From an uncultured Lachnospiraceae bacterium (GTDB lineage: Bacteria; Bacillota; Clostridia; Lachnospirales; Lachnospiraceae), in assembly GCA_947363565.1 (NCBI GenBank), contig CANAPP010000020.1, positions 1-48,543 of the forward strand: a DNA stretch of 48,543 bases. The letters are read 5' to 3'. The notes beneath the pieces are model-generated. The model saw only the letters and a list, made by a program, of their open reading frames with translations. It was not told the origin of the DNA and made no database searches. Positions within the stretch are counted from its first letter, which is position 1, and every line of letters begins with the position of its first letter. The position numbers and the translations under genes were made by a program. Below, in pieces: positions 25,565 through 34,646 of the stretch.

Positions 25565-26596
25565 ATGGCGATGAGGATCAATAAAACACTTCCGTCGCCG
25601 AAGGCTCTGAAAGCGGAGTATCCGCTGTCGGAGAAGCTGATAGCGATGAAGGCCAGGCGCGACCGGGAGATTAAGGATGTGTTCACAGGGAAGTCGGATA
25701 AGTTTCTGGTGATCATAGGCCCCTGTTCTGCGGACAATGAGGATGCAGTCTGTGAATATGTGAACCGTCTTTCCAGGCTTAATGAAGCGGTATCGGATCG
25801 TCTGATCCTGATACCGAGAATATATACGAATAAACCGAGGACTACCGGGGAGGGCTATAAGGGAATGCTCCATCAGCCTGACCCGGACAAAGCTCCGGAT
25901 CTGTATGCAGGAATTCTTGCAATCCGTAAGATGCACATTCGGGCGATGGAGGAGAGCGGTCTGACGGCGGCGGACGAGATGCTTTATCCGGAGAACAGAA
26001 GTTATTTAGACGACATCTTGTCCTATGAGGCGATTGGTGCGAGGTCAGTCGAGAACCAGCAGCACAGATTGACGGCCAGCGGGATGGATATTCCCGTAGG
26101 GATGAAAAATCCGACGAGCGGTGATCTGGCCGTTATGCTTAATTCCATAGTTGCAGCACAGATGGGTCATCGTTTTATTTACCGTGCTATGGATGTGACT
26201 ACGGACGGCAATGAGCTTGCCCATGCGATCCTGCGGGGCGGTGTGGATAAGTACGGCACTTGTATCCCTAATTATCATTATGAGGACTGCGTGCGGCTCC
26301 TTGACCTGTACGGGAAAAAGGAGCTTAAGAATCCGGCGGTAATTATCGATGCCAACCATTCCAATTCCAACAAGGCGTACAAGGAGCAGAAGCGGATCGT
26401 GAGCGAGATCCTGCACAGCAGAAAGCATTGCAGCGGCGTAAGAACGCTGGTGAAGGGTGTGATGGTAGAAAGTTACCTGAAAGAGGGAAGACAGGATATC
26501 AGTGAGCATATGGAGTACGGCAGATCGATCACAGATCCGTGCCTTGGCTGGGAGGATACGAAAGAGCTGATCAAAAAAATCGCGGATGAATGTTAA
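25565..26596 (+). CDS. aroF: 3-deoxy-7-phosphoheptulonate synthase (DAHP synthase, type I alpha)
   Basis: First committed step of the shikimate pathway: condenses PEP and erythrose 4-phosphate. The 343-residue protein is the E. coli AroF/G/H-like class, with IGPCSADNE near residues 52-60, RIYTNKPRTTGEGYKG near 85-100, GARSVENQQHR near 158-168, GMKNPTSGD near 178 and the metal ligands in DANHSNSNK near 257. The start is ATG 25565 with AGGAG nine bases upstream (ATG 25571 is an alternative); the earlier in-frame start inside the kinase gene lacks a ribosome site. It lies four bases after the kinase stop. No other aro gene is adjacent. The feedback amino acid cannot be judged here. Confidence 0.94.
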   Translation: MAMRINKTLPSPKALKAEYPLSEKLIAMKARRDREIKDVFTGKSDKFLVIIGPCSADNEDAVCEYVNRLSRLNEAVSDRLILIPRIYTNKPRTTGEGYKGMLHQPDPDKAPDLYAGILAIRKMHIRAMEESGLTAADEMLYPENRSYLDDILSYEAIGARSVENQQHRLTASGMDIPVGMKNPTSGDLAVMLNSIVAAQMGHRFIYRAMDVTTDGNELAHAILRGGVDKYGTCIPNYHYEDCVRLLDLYGKKELKNPAVIIDANHSNSNKAYKEQKRIVSEILHSRKHCSGVRTLVKGVMVESYLKEGRQDISEHMEYGRSITDPCLGWEDTKELIKKIADEC

Positions 26597-26643
26597 AAAC
26601 AGCAGGCACCGAAAAGCGCCATGCTTACGGCTGCTGCTGTTTT
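26596..26643. terminator. Bidirectional terminator between DAHP synthase and XRE genes
   Basis: AAAACAGCAG (26596-26605) and CTGCTGTTTT (26634-26643) form a stem flanked by A and T runs for both strands. The right arm lies within the last codons of the convergent XRE gene and encodes its Gln-Gln-Gln tail. Confidence 0.75.
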
Positions 26644-26990
26644 TTATAGTTGATATCATATTTTTCGAGCAGAAGGATCTGTTCCTGCGCAAGCTCCCTG
26701 GAGGCAAGCGACAGATTCCGGTACCGGACGATCAGCCGCTTTTCATCTTCGGACAGAAAGGATTGCGCAGAGCTGTCCATATAGATGATTTCGTCATTGA
26801 CCAGATAATCCAGCGAAACGTTGAAAAGATTGGCGATCGCTGTCAGGCTTTCTTGGGAAGGCTGGCGCTTTTTCGTCGCATTTTCATAACCTGCGATCGT
26901 GGAACGGGAAACGCTGAGCCGTTTCGCCATTTCTTCTTGTGTCATGTTGTTTTTAAGTCGGAGTGTGCGTATTTTTTCGGCAAAAGACAT
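26625..26990 (-). CDS. XRE family helix-turn-helix regulator
   Basis: A 121-residue repressor-like protein. The N-terminal Cro/CI-type HTH occupies residues 5-60, with MTQEEMAKRLSVSRSTIAGY at 16-35 as the helix-turn-helix core and LFNVSLDYLVND closing the domain. The C-terminal half is helical and charged (LSEDEKRLIVRYRNLS) with no peptidase or metabolite domain. Start is ATG 26990 with AAGGAGGG upstream. It is divergent from the 77-residue orphan at 27136, and a perfect 29-base palindrome at 27078-27106 lies between them, the obvious candidate operator. Confidence 0.9.
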   Translation of the reverse strand: MSFAEKIRTLRLKNNMTQEEMAKRLSVSRSTIAGYENATKKRQPSQESLTAIANLFNVSLDYLVNDEIIYMDSSAQSFLSEDEKRLIVRYRNLSLASRELAQEQILLLEKYDINYKKQQQP

Positions 26991-27077
26991 AGTAATCCCT
27001 CCTTCCAGATCTGATGCTTATATTTTACCAAGTGCTGCAGAAAAGAACATCAGATGTGGCGAATATCAACGAAAACT

Positions 27078-27106
27078 ATAGTATGTTCCGATACGGAACA
27101 TACTAT
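27078..27106. promoter_or_regulatory. Perfect palindrome, candidate XRE operator
   Basis: Thirteen-base perfect arms (27078-27090 and 27094-27106) around the triplet ATA. The core GTTCCG-N3-CGGAAC is symmetric. It lies 88 bases from the XRE start and 30 bases from the downstream gene start, overlapping where the latter's promoter should be. No T-run follows, so it is an operator rather than a terminator. Confidence 0.75.
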
Positions 27107-27135
27107 GCGGAATATAAGAAAGAGATGAGGCAGTA

Positions 27136-27369
27136 ATGCGGCAGGAAAGATTTAAAATGGAAAGAGAAGGACTTGTCACAGAAGGACAGGAAGTAGAGAT
27201 CAGCGAGAGAAGCGCCGTGACCGGACAGTATACTTATCTGGTCGAGCCGTCTGTGGCAATGTCGGGGATTTACCGGACAGCGCAGAGGATCATGTCCAGA
27301 AAAGGGATCATCAAAAAGATCGAGCAGACGGAGAAAGGGTTCTATCTCCTTGTAGAGCTGAAGGATTAG
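27136..27369 (+). CDS. Hypothetical 77-residue protein
   Basis: A short, charged soluble protein with no family I recognise. It begins MRQERFKMEREGLVTEGQEV, and its second half (SGIYRTAQRIMSRKGIIKKIEQTEKGFYLLVEL) reads as an alternating beta/alpha pattern ending in a strand. GAGATGAGG lies eight bases before ATG 27136; ATG 27157 in frame is an alternative. It is divergent from the XRE gene across the palindrome and so is probably its regulated target. The gene after it has its own consensus promoter. No membrane segment or metal motif. Confidence 0.6.
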   Translation: MRQERFKMEREGLVTEGQEVEISERSAVTGQYTYLVEPSVAMSGIYRTAQRIMSRKGIIKKIEQTEKGFYLLVELKD

Positions 27370-27409
27370 CAGATGAAAACTTCTTGTGAAAACTGCGTTC
27401 AGTCACCCG

Positions 27410-27438
27410 TTGACACGGAGAAAAAAAGCAAATATAAT
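27410..27438 (+). promoter_or_regulatory. Consensus sigma-A promoter
   Basis: Perfect TTGACA (27410-27415) and perfect TATAAT (27433-27438) with a 17-base spacer, about 39 bases ahead of the ATG at 27477. It is the strongest-looking promoter in the window. Confidence 0.85.
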
Positions 27439-27476
27439 TTAAGGGAGCAGTAAATGTTGAGGGGACGAAAGAGCCT

Positions 27477-27935
27477 ATGATAATTGCGAAGAATGATGAA
27501 AACAAAAGAAGTATGCTGTGGAAGGCTGCGACCTTAGTGTCGTCGGTGCTGATCATACTGATTGCCGTGTATCTTCTGGCGAAGCTTTTTACTTCCAATC
27601 CGTTAGAAGGAAGCTGGGAGGATGAGGACGGCAATCTTGGCATGACCATCGAAAAGAACGGCACGCTTATCGTGAATGTTCCGGATCTTTCGGACGGCAG
27701 CGTGGACGTGAAGATGCATTATACCCTGGATAAGGAGGAGAAGACCATCTCTATCCATCCGGATGAAGGGGAGTATGCTAAGCTTTTAGAGGATTCAGGC
27801 GGTCAGTATACGAAAGAGGAGCTTTTAAGGTCGGTGGATCCGGTCATCACCACCTTTAACTACAGTGTGGAAAAAAGCTGCCTTACGCTGACGGAACGCG
27901 AGTATGGAGAACAGATGATATTCCTGAAAAAGTAA
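27477..27935 (+). CDS. Membrane-anchored extracytoplasmic protein of unknown function
   Basis: A 152-residue protein with a short basic N-terminus, one membrane segment (about residues 15-36, LVSSVLIILIAVYLLAKLF) and a soluble domain outside. The soluble part (NPLEGSWEDEDGNLGMTIEK, then a duplicate-like VDVKMHYTLDKEEKTISI) resembles small beta-rich lipocalin-like/DUF5640-type domains that open with an L-x-G-x-W motif. No cleavage site is obvious, so it probably stays anchored. A very strong promoter lies upstream, a terminator downstream, so it is a single-gene unit. Function unknown. Confidence 0.7.
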   Translation: MIIAKNDENKRSMLWKAATLVSSVLIILIAVYLLAKLFTSNPLEGSWEDEDGNLGMTIEKNGTLIVNVPDLSDGSVDVKMHYTLDKEEKTISIHPDEGEYAKLLEDSGGQYTKEELLRSVDPVITTFNYSVEKSCLTLTEREYGEQMIFLKK

Positions 27936-27946
27936 CATTGGAGCTA

Positions 27947-27996
27947 TCCCTCTATTTGTCATCGGCGGATGCGGTGGTATGTAGAGGGAATTTTTA
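27947..27996 (+). terminator. Intrinsic terminator after the membrane-anchored protein gene
   Basis: TCCCTCTA (27947-27954) and TAGAGGGA (27982-27989) form a perfect stem with a long loop, followed by ATTTTTAATT. Confidence 0.75.
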
Positions 27997-28101
27997 ATTG
28001 CCGCCCCCAATGGGCCGGGCGGATAGGTTTACCTTCATTTCTTACGGTTATGTGAGGGTCGGAAGCGAATAGTGACAGGATTTATGGGAGGTGCGTTTAA
28101 G

Positions 28102-29157
28102 GTGTTAAGAGACGGTACAAAAAAGATACGGATTGGTGATGTGGTGATCGGAGGGGGTAATCCTGTCGTCATCCAGTCCATGACCAATACACGGACGGAG
28201 GACGTAGCGGCGACAGTCGCCCAGATACGAAAGCTTGAGGCGGCAGGCTGTGAGATCATCCGCTGCGCCGTGCCGACGATGGAGGCGGCAGAGGCGCTGT
28301 CCCGGATAAAGAAGCAGATACATATCCCGCTGGTGGCGGATATCCATTTTGATTACCGGCTGGCCATTGCGGCGGTTGAGAACGGAGCCGATAAGATCCG
28401 CATCAATCCGGGCAATATCGGCGATGCCGGGCGTGTCCGTATGGTGGTGGAAAAGGCGAAGGAGTACGGCGTGCCCATACGGGTAGGGGTAAACAGCGGT
28501 TCTCTGGAAAAGGAGTTGGTGGAAAAGTATGGCGGCGTCACTGCGGAGGGCCTGGTGGAGAGTGCCCTTGACAAGGTAGGGCTGATTGAGACCTTCGGGT
28601 ATGACAAGCTGGTCGTCAGTATCAAGTCCTCGGACGTGATGATGTGCGTCAAGGCGCATGAGGAGCTTGCAAAAGTCTGCCCGTACCCGCTCCATGTAGG
28701 AATCACGGAGGCAGGGACTATCCTCGCGGGGAATATCAAGTCCTCAATCGGACTTGGGCTTATCTTAAGCCAGGGGATCGGTGATACGATCCGGGTGTCC
28801 CTGACCGGGGATCCGGCAGAGGAGGTCAAGTCGGCAAAGCTCATCTTAAAGACGTTGGGACTTCGTAAAGGGGGCATCGAGGTGGTGTCCTGCCCGACCT
28901 GCGGGCGCACGAAGATAGACCTGATCGGCCTTGCGAACCAGGTGGAGGATATGGTGGCGGACATCCCTCTCAATCTAAAGGTGGCCGTTATGGGCTGCGT
29001 GGTAAACGGCCCTGGTGAGGCGAAGGAGGCGGACATCGGAATCGCCGGGGGAATCGGCGAAGGCCTGCTGATCAGGAAGGGCGAGGTTGTGAAGAAGGTG
29101 AAGGAAGAAGAGTTATTGGAGACTTTGAGACAGGAGCTGCTTAACTGGAATGAGTAA
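28102..29157 (+). CDS. ispG: 4-hydroxy-3-methylbut-2-en-1-yl diphosphate synthase (IspG/GcpE)
   Basis: IspG is the iron-sulfur enzyme of the methylerythritol-phosphate pathway that makes HMBPP from MEcPP. The 351-residue protein begins with the family block IGGGNPVVIQSMTNTRTEDV; VADIHFDYRLA (about residues 77-87) and KIRINPGNIG follow. The three cluster cysteines are Cys264 and Cys267 (SCPTCGRTKID) and Cys299 (MGCVVNGPGEA). The start is taken as GTG 28102, eight bases after GGGAGGTG; the frame is open to GTG 28072 but without a good ribosome site. The stop is inside the polC start region (overlap of eight bases), so the two are translationally coupled, a conserved order in Lachnospiraceae. 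Confidence 0.95.
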   Translation: MLRDGTKKIRIGDVVIGGGNPVVIQSMTNTRTEDVAATVAQIRKLEAAGCEIIRCAVPTMEAAEALSRIKKQIHIPLVADIHFDYRLAIAAVENGADKIRINPGNIGDAGRVRMVVEKAKEYGVPIRVGVNSGSLEKELVEKYGGVTAEGLVESALDKVGLIETFGYDKLVVSIKSSDVMMCVKAHEELAKVCPYPLHVGITEAGTILAGNIKSSIGLGLILSQGIGDTIRVSLTGDPAEEVKSAKLILKTLGLRKGGIEVVSCPTCGRTKIDLIGLANQVEDMVADIPLNLKVAVMGCVVNGPGEAKEADIGIAGGIGEGLLIRKGEVVKKVKEEELLETLRQELLNWNE

Positions 29158-32100
29158 GACGTTTTTTGAAGTATTTCCCACGTTGAAGGTGAACCAGAAT
29201 ATCGAGATGATGTTTCAGGGCGTAGAGGTGACAAAGGTTGCCACTAATACAGGCCGTGATTTTATCCGTGTGCATATTTTGGGAAAGCATCTGCTCCAGA
29301 AGAAGACGGTGTATGAAGCGGAGAAGCTTCTGAAAGAGCAGCTTTTCGGAAGGAGCAGCGTTAAGGTGGAGATTGTGGAGCGGTACGAGCTTTCCGGGCA
29401 GTATACGCCGGAGAATCTCATGGACGAGTATAAGGACAGCTTTATCCTGGAGCTTGGGCAAAGGAGTGCCGTGGAGCGCAGTATGCTGAAAAGCGCGAGC
29501 TGTACCTTCAAAGAAGGAAACATCCTCTGCCTTACGCTTAATGACACGATCGTCTCCCAGGGGAAAAAGGAGTCGCTGACGGGATATTTAAAAGAAGTGT
29601 ATGAAGACCGCTTCGGCCTGGACGTTGATATTCGGGTGAGTTATGATACCCCGAAGGAGAGCAAGTTAAAGTATAATGACCTGAAAGTACGCCAGGAAGT
29701 GGACGAGATCTTGAAGGCCGCCGCTGCCGCCCGCAAAGAAAAGGGGGAAGAGCCAGAGAAGGAAGCGCCGAAGAAAGCTCCGGAAAAGAAGGAGGACGCA
29801 AAGACAGGCAGCCCCAAGGGGCAGAGCCGGCTTTCCGGATTTTCCGGAGGGCGCAGGCGCGAGCAGCCTATGGGCCTTAAGCGCTCCAATGATCCCAATA
29901 TCGTGTACGGCCGGGATTTTGACGATGAACCGATCAGGCTTGTCCAGGTGGTGGGCGAGATGGGGGAGATCACTTTCCGGGGGAAGGTGATCAGCTTCGA
30001 GACGCGGGAGATCCGCAATGAAAAGTCCATTATCATGTTCGCGGTCACGGATTTTACGGACACCATCATGGTCAAGATGTTCGTGAGAAACGACCAGCTT
30101 CCCGAGATATTGGGAGAAGTGAAAAAAGGTGCATTTTTAAAGATCAAAGGGGTTACTACTATCGATAAATACGACGGGGAGCTTACCATTGGCTCGGTGT
30201 TCGGTATCCGCAAGATTCCGGATTTTACGGAAGGACGGCAGGATACGGCGCCGGAGAAGCGGGTAGAGCTCCACTGCCACACGAAGATGAGCGATATGGA
30301 CGGGGTGTCCAGGGTGGAGGATATCTTAAAGCGCGCCCATGACTGGGGGCATAAGGCGGTGGCGATCACCGACCACGGCGTCGTCCAGGGCTTTACCGAG
30401 GCGCATCACTACCTGCAGGGGCTGGATAAATCGGATCCCTTCAAGGTGCTCTACGGGGTGGAAGGATATCTGGTAGACGATTTGCAGGATGTGGCGGTCA
30501 ATGAAAAAGGGCAGTCCCTTTCCGATACTTATGTGGTATTTGACCTGGAGACGACGGGCTTTAGCTCAGTGAAGGACAAGATCATCGAGATCGGCGCGGT
30601 GAAAGTGGAGAACGGAAAGATCACGGAGCGGTTCAGCACATTTGTCAATCCGAAAAGACCTATTCCCTTTGAAATCACCCAGCTTACCGGCATCAGCGAC
30701 CAGATGGTGATGGACGCGCCGGATATCGGGACGGTGCTGCCAGAGTTTCTTGATTTTGTGGGAGATGCGGTGCTGGTGGCCCACAACGCGGGCTTTGACG
30801 TGGGGTTTATCGAGCAGAACTTAAGGTATCAGGATATCGTGCCGGACTTCACATCGGTGGATACGGTGGCCATGGCCAGGATCTTACTGCCTACGCTGTC
30901 CAAGTTCAAGCTCAATATTGTGGCAAATGCGCTGCACATCTCCCTGGATAATCATCACCGGGCGGTGGACGACGCGGGGGCGACGGCGGAAATCTTCGTG
31001 AAATTTGCCGAGATGCTGAACAGCCGGGGCATCCATACTCTGGCGAAATTAAACCAGTTTGGCGCCCAGAGTAAGGAGATGGTAAAGAAGCTTCCGTCCT
31101 ATCACGTCATCATCCTGGCAAAAAATCAGGTGGGGCGGACGAATCTCTACACGCTTGTGTCCAAATCCCATCTGGAATATTATGCCAGGCGGCCGCGGAT
31201 TCCCAAAAGTGAACTGTCAAAGTACCGGGAGGGGCTGATCGTGGGAAGTGCCTGTGAGGCGGGAGAGCTTTATCAGGCCATTTTAAATGACAAGTCGGAG
31301 GAGCGCATAGCAAAGATTGTCGGGTTTTATGACTATCTGGAGATCCAGCCTCTGGGAAATAACCGGTTTATGATCGACAGCGACCGGATCAGCAAGGTGA
31401 ACAGTGAGGAGGACTTGCGGGAGATCAACCGGCAGATCGTGCATCTGGGCGAGCAGTTTAACAAACCGGTGGTGGCTACCTGCGACGTGCATTTCCTGGA
31501 GCCGGAGGATGAGGTGTACCGACGGATCATCATGGCGGGGAAGGGATTTACCGACGCGGATAACCAGGCTCCGCTGTACCTTCATACGACGGATGAGATG
31601 CTCACGGAATTTGAATATCTTGGTTCCGAGAAGGCGAGGGAGATCGTGGTCGAAAATCCCAACAAGATCGCGGATATGATTGAGCGCATTTCCCCGGTGC
31701 GCCCGGATAAATGCCCGCCGGTCATCCCGGATTCGGACAAACAGCTCCGGGAGATCTGTTACCGGAAGGCGCACAGCATGTACGGGGAAGAATTGCCGGA
31801 GATTGTCACGGAGCGGCTGGAGAGGGAGCTTCATTCGATCATCTCCAACGGATTTGCCGTGATGTACATCATCGCCCAGAAGCTGGTGTGGAAGTCCAAC
31901 GAGGACGGTTATCTGGTGGGGTCAAGAGGCTCTGTCGGCTCCTCTTTCGTGGCGACTATGGCGGGAATCACGGAGGTAAATCCTCTAAGTCCCCATTATT
32001 ACTGTGAAAAATGCCATTACAGCGACTTTACCTCCGATGAGGTGCGTGCCTTTGCAGGCGGCTGCGGCTGGGATATGCCGGATAAAAAATGCCCCAGGTG

Positions 32101-33646
32101 CGGCGCGCCTCTTGTCAAGGACGGCTTTGACATTCCTTTCGAGACATTCCTGGGATTTAAAGGGAACAAGGAGCCGGATATCGACCTTAACTTTTCCGGA
32201 GATTACCAGAGCAACGCCCATAAGTATACAGAAGTGATCTTCGGGGCAGGGCAGACCTACCGGGCGGGGACGATCGGCACGCTGGCGGACAAGACCGCTT
32301 TCGGCTACGTGAAGAATTATTATGCGGAGCGGGGGCAGGGGAAGCGGGTCTGCGAGATCAACCGGATCGTCCAGGGCTGTACGGGTATCCGCAGGAGCAC
32401 AGGCCAGCATCCGGGCGGTATCATCGTCCTTCCCCTGGGGGAGGATATCAACTCATTTACCCCGGTGCAGCATCCGGCAAATGACGTGAACACGGACATC
32501 GTCACCACCCATTTTGATTACCACTCCATCGACCACAACTTATTGAAGCTTGATATTCTCGGCCATGATGATCCGACCATGATCAAGACGTTGGAGGAGT
32601 ATATCAGCTCCCCGGCCATGGACAACGAATACAACGAGACGGATCACAAATTCGTAGCTACAGAGATCCCGCTGGACGATAAAGGGGTGATGTCTTTGTT
32701 CCATGACACCTCGGCTCTCGGTATCACGCCGGAGGATATCGGAGGATGTCCGGTGGGCTGCCTTGGGATACCGGAATTCGGGACGGATTTTGTTATCCAG
32801 ATGGTGGTGGATACAAAGCCACAGTCACTGTCGGACCTGATCAGGATCTCCGGGCTGTCCCACGGGACGGATGTGTGGCTTAACAATGCCCAGGAGCTGA
32901 TACGGAGCGGAAAGGCGACGATTTCCACGGCCATCTGCACCCGTGACGATATTATGACATATCTTATTAACAAGGGGATGGACAGTGAGCTTTCATTTAC
33001 CATTATGGAAAAGGTGCGTAAGGGCAAAGGACTGACGCCGGAGTTCGAGGAGGCCATGAAGGCTGCGGGCGTGCCGGACTGGTACATCTGGTCCTGCAAG
33101 CAGATCAAGTACATGTTCCCGAAGGCCCATGCCGCGGCTTATGTTATGATGGCTTACCGGATCGCCTACTGCAAGATCAATTATCCGCTGGCTTATTACG
33201 GGGCATATTTTGGTATCCGTGCGGATGCATTTTCCTACGAGCTGATGTGCCAGGGGAAGGCGAAGCTTCAGCAGTATATCGACGACTATGACCGACGCGC
33301 GGCAAGCCTTTCCCAGAAGGAGCAGGCGACGCTTAAGGATATGCATATCGTCCAGGAAATGTATGCCAGGGGCCTGGAATTCGAGCCGATCGATATCTAC
33401 AAGGCAAAAGCGACGAAGTTTCTGATCGTGAACGGGAAGCTGATGCCGCCCTTTACCAGCATCGAAGGGATGGGAGAGAAGGCGGCGGAGGCTGTGGCGG
33501 AGGCAGGTAAAGACGGCCCGTATCTGTCCAGGGACGATTTCCGACAGCGGACGAAAGCCAGCAAGACAGTCATCGATTATATGGCGAAGATGGGGCTTCT
33601 GGGCGATCTGCCGGAGTCCAACCAGCTATCGCTTTTCGATCTGTAA
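29150..33646 (+). CDS. polC: DNA polymerase III alpha subunit, PolC type
   Basis: The replicative polymerase of low-GC Gram-positives. The 1498-residue protein has an N-terminal domain, a charged Lys/Glu/Pro linker (about 187-230), an OB fold (about 255-350), and a PHP domain starting VELHCHTKMSDMDG near 370. The inserted proofreading exonuclease has YVVFDLETTGFSS near 460, HNAGFD and HHRAVDDAGA. A zinc-binding segment (CEKCHYS ... CPRCGAP, near 950-985) and the polymerase core with PDIDLNFSGDYQ near 1010 follow. All features of a full PolC are present. It ends with SLFDL, a likely clamp-binding motif of the QxSLFDL form. It overlaps ispG by eight bases. Confidence 0.98.
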   Translation: MSKTFFEVFPTLKVNQNIEMMFQGVEVTKVATNTGRDFIRVHILGKHLLQKKTVYEAEKLLKEQLFGRSSVKVEIVERYELSGQYTPENLMDEYKDSFILELGQRSAVERSMLKSASCTFKEGNILCLTLNDTIVSQGKKESLTGYLKEVYEDRFGLDVDIRVSYDTPKESKLKYNDLKVRQEVDEILKAAAAARKEKGEEPEKEAPKKAPEKKEDAKTGSPKGQSRLSGFSGGRRREQPMGLKRSNDPNIVYGRDFDDEPIRLVQVVGEMGEITFRGKVISFETREIRNEKSIIMFAVTDFTDTIMVKMFVRNDQLPEILGEVKKGAFLKIKGVTTIDKYDGELTIGSVFGIRKIPDFTEGRQDTAPEKRVELHCHTKMSDMDGVSRVEDILKRAHDWGHKAVAITDHGVVQGFTEAHHYLQGLDKSDPFKVLYGVEGYLVDDLQDVAVNEKGQSLSDTYVVFDLETTGFSSVKDKIIEIGAVKVENGKITERFSTFVNPKRPIPFEITQLTGISDQMVMDAPDIGTVLPEFLDFVGDAVLVAHNAGFDVGFIEQNLRYQDIVPDFTSVDTVAMARILLPTLSKFKLNIVANALHISLDNHHRAVDDAGATAEIFVKFAEMLNSRGIHTLAKLNQFGAQSKEMVKKLPSYHVIILAKNQVGRTNLYTLVSKSHLEYYARRPRIPKSELSKYREGLIVGSACEAGELYQAILNDKSEERIAKIVGFYDYLEIQPLGNNRFMIDSDRISKVNSEEDLREINRQIVHLGEQFNKPVVATCDVHFLEPEDEVYRRIIMAGKGFTDADNQAPLYLHTTDEMLTEFEYLGSEKAREIVVENPNKIADMIERISPVRPDKCPPVIPDSDKQLREICYRKAHSMYGEELPEIVTERLERELHSIISNGFAVMYIIAQKLVWKSNEDGYLVGSRGSVGSSFVATMAGITEVNPLSPHYYCEKCHYSDFTSDEVRAFAGGCGWDMPDKKCPRCGAPLVKDGFDIPFETFLGFKGNKEPDIDLNFSGDYQSNAHKYTEVIFGAGQTYRAGTIGTLADKTAFGYVKNYYAERGQGKRVCEINRIVQGCTGIRRSTGQHPGGIIVLPLGEDINSFTPVQHPANDVNTDIVTTHFDYHSIDHNLLKLDILGHDDPTMIKTLEEYISSPAMDNEYNETDHKFVATEIPLDDKGVMSLFHDTSALGITPEDIGGCPVGCLGIPEFGTDFVIQMVVDTKPQSLSDLIRISGLSHGTDVWLNNAQELIRSGKATISTAICTRDDIMTYLINKGMDSELSFTIMEKVRKGKGLTPEFEEAMKAAGVPDWYIWSCKQIKYMFPKAHAAAYVMMAYRIAYCKINYPLAYYGAYFGIRADAFSYELMCQGKAKLQQYIDDYDRRAASLSQKEQATLKDMHIVQEMYARGLEFEPIDIYKAKATKFLIVNGKLMPPFTSIEGMGEKAAEAVAEAGKDGPYLSRDDFRQRTKASKTVIDYMAKMGLLGDLPESNQLSLFDL

Positions 33647-33752
33647 AGGCCGGATCGGCATTATCGCTTTTTGTCCGTAAATGGCCGTGCCGGAAAAAAT
33701 GATATGGCGGCTGCTTTGTCCGGCTGCCGGAAATAGAAAGGGATGACTGACG

Positions 33753-34646
33753 ATGAACAAGAGATATAGAGGGATTATCTGTATCATCCTGTCTGCATTT
33801 TGCTTTGCATTTATGAATATGTTTGTCCGGATGGCGGGGGATCTGCCTTCGGTGCAGAAAAGCTTTTTCCGCAATTTTGTGGCGGCGGTGTTCGCTTTTG
33901 TGATTCTGATAAAGGACGGCGTGCCGTTTTGGTGCAGACGGGAAAATCTGCCTTACCTGTTTTTGCGGGCGGGATTCGGGACGATGGGTATCCTTTGCAA
34001 TTTCTACGCCATCGACCATCTGGTGCTGGCAGACGCTTCTATGCTAAATAAGATGTCGCCTTTTTTTGCGGTGCTGTTCAGCTTTCTTGTGCTGAAGGAG
34101 AAGGTGACGGTGCCTCAGGCGCTCATCGTGGCGGGGGCATTTGCCGGCAGTATGTTTGTGGTGAAGCCTACGTTTTCCAATATGGATCTGATACCGTCAG
34201 TCATCGGCCTCCTGGGCGGAGTATGCGCGGGAGCGGCCTACACGATGGTGAGGAAGCTGGGGGAAAATGGTGAGAAGGGGCCGTTCATCGTATTCTTTTT
34301 CTCCGTCTTTTCCTGCATGGTGACGGTGCCGTGGCTGATCTTTGATTTTCACCCGATGACGGCCGGGCAGCTTGCCGTGCTTTTGCTGGCAGGACTTAGC
34401 GCGGCCGGCGGGCAGTTTTCCATCACGGCGGCCTACACCTATGCGCCGGCCAGGGAGATATCGGTGTATGATTATTCCCAGATCATCTTTGCAGCCGTAT
34501 TAGGCTTCGTGGTGTTCGGACAGATCCCGGATTGTTTGAGCTGGCTGGGGTATGGGATCATCTGCACGATGGCGGTGGTCATGTTTTTCTATAACACGAG
34601 ATGGAACTGTCAGCAGGATCACCGGAAAAAGGAGTCGGATTCATGA
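33753..34646 (+). CDS. EamA/DMT family transporter
   Basis: A 297-residue membrane protein with ten hydrophobic segments arranged as two EamA repeats (residues 5-135 and 150-285). Blocks such as CIILSAFCFAFMNMFVRMAG at the start, ASMLNKMSPFFAVLFSFLVLKEKVT near 93-117 and ISVYDYSQIIFAAVLGFVVFGQIP near 240-263 are typical of the drug/metabolite transporter superfamily. The substrate is unknown; relatives export amino acids or nucleosides. ATG 33753, RBS GAAAGGGATG. The 3' end overlaps the start of the methyltransferase gene by four bases. Confidence 0.9.
   Translation: MNKRYRGIICIILSAFCFAFMNMFVRMAGDLPSVQKSFFRNFVAAVFAFVILIKDGVPFWCRRENLPYLFLRAGFGTMGILCNFYAIDHLVLADASMLNKMSPFFAVLFSFLVLKEKVTVPQALIVAGAFAGSMFVVKPTFSNMDLIPSVIGLLGGVCAGAAYTMVRKLGENGEKGPFIVFFFSVFSCMVTVPWLIFDFHPMTAGQLAVLLLAGLSAAGGQFSITAAYTYAPAREISVYDYSQIIFAAVLGFVVFGQIPDCLSWLGYGIICTMAVVMFFYNTRWNCQQDHRKKESDS

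Noticed and set aside
27078-27106. LexA (SOS) box
   Set aside because: The half-sites are in the opposite order to the Gram-positive LexA box GAAC-N4-GTTC, so an XRE operator is the better reading.
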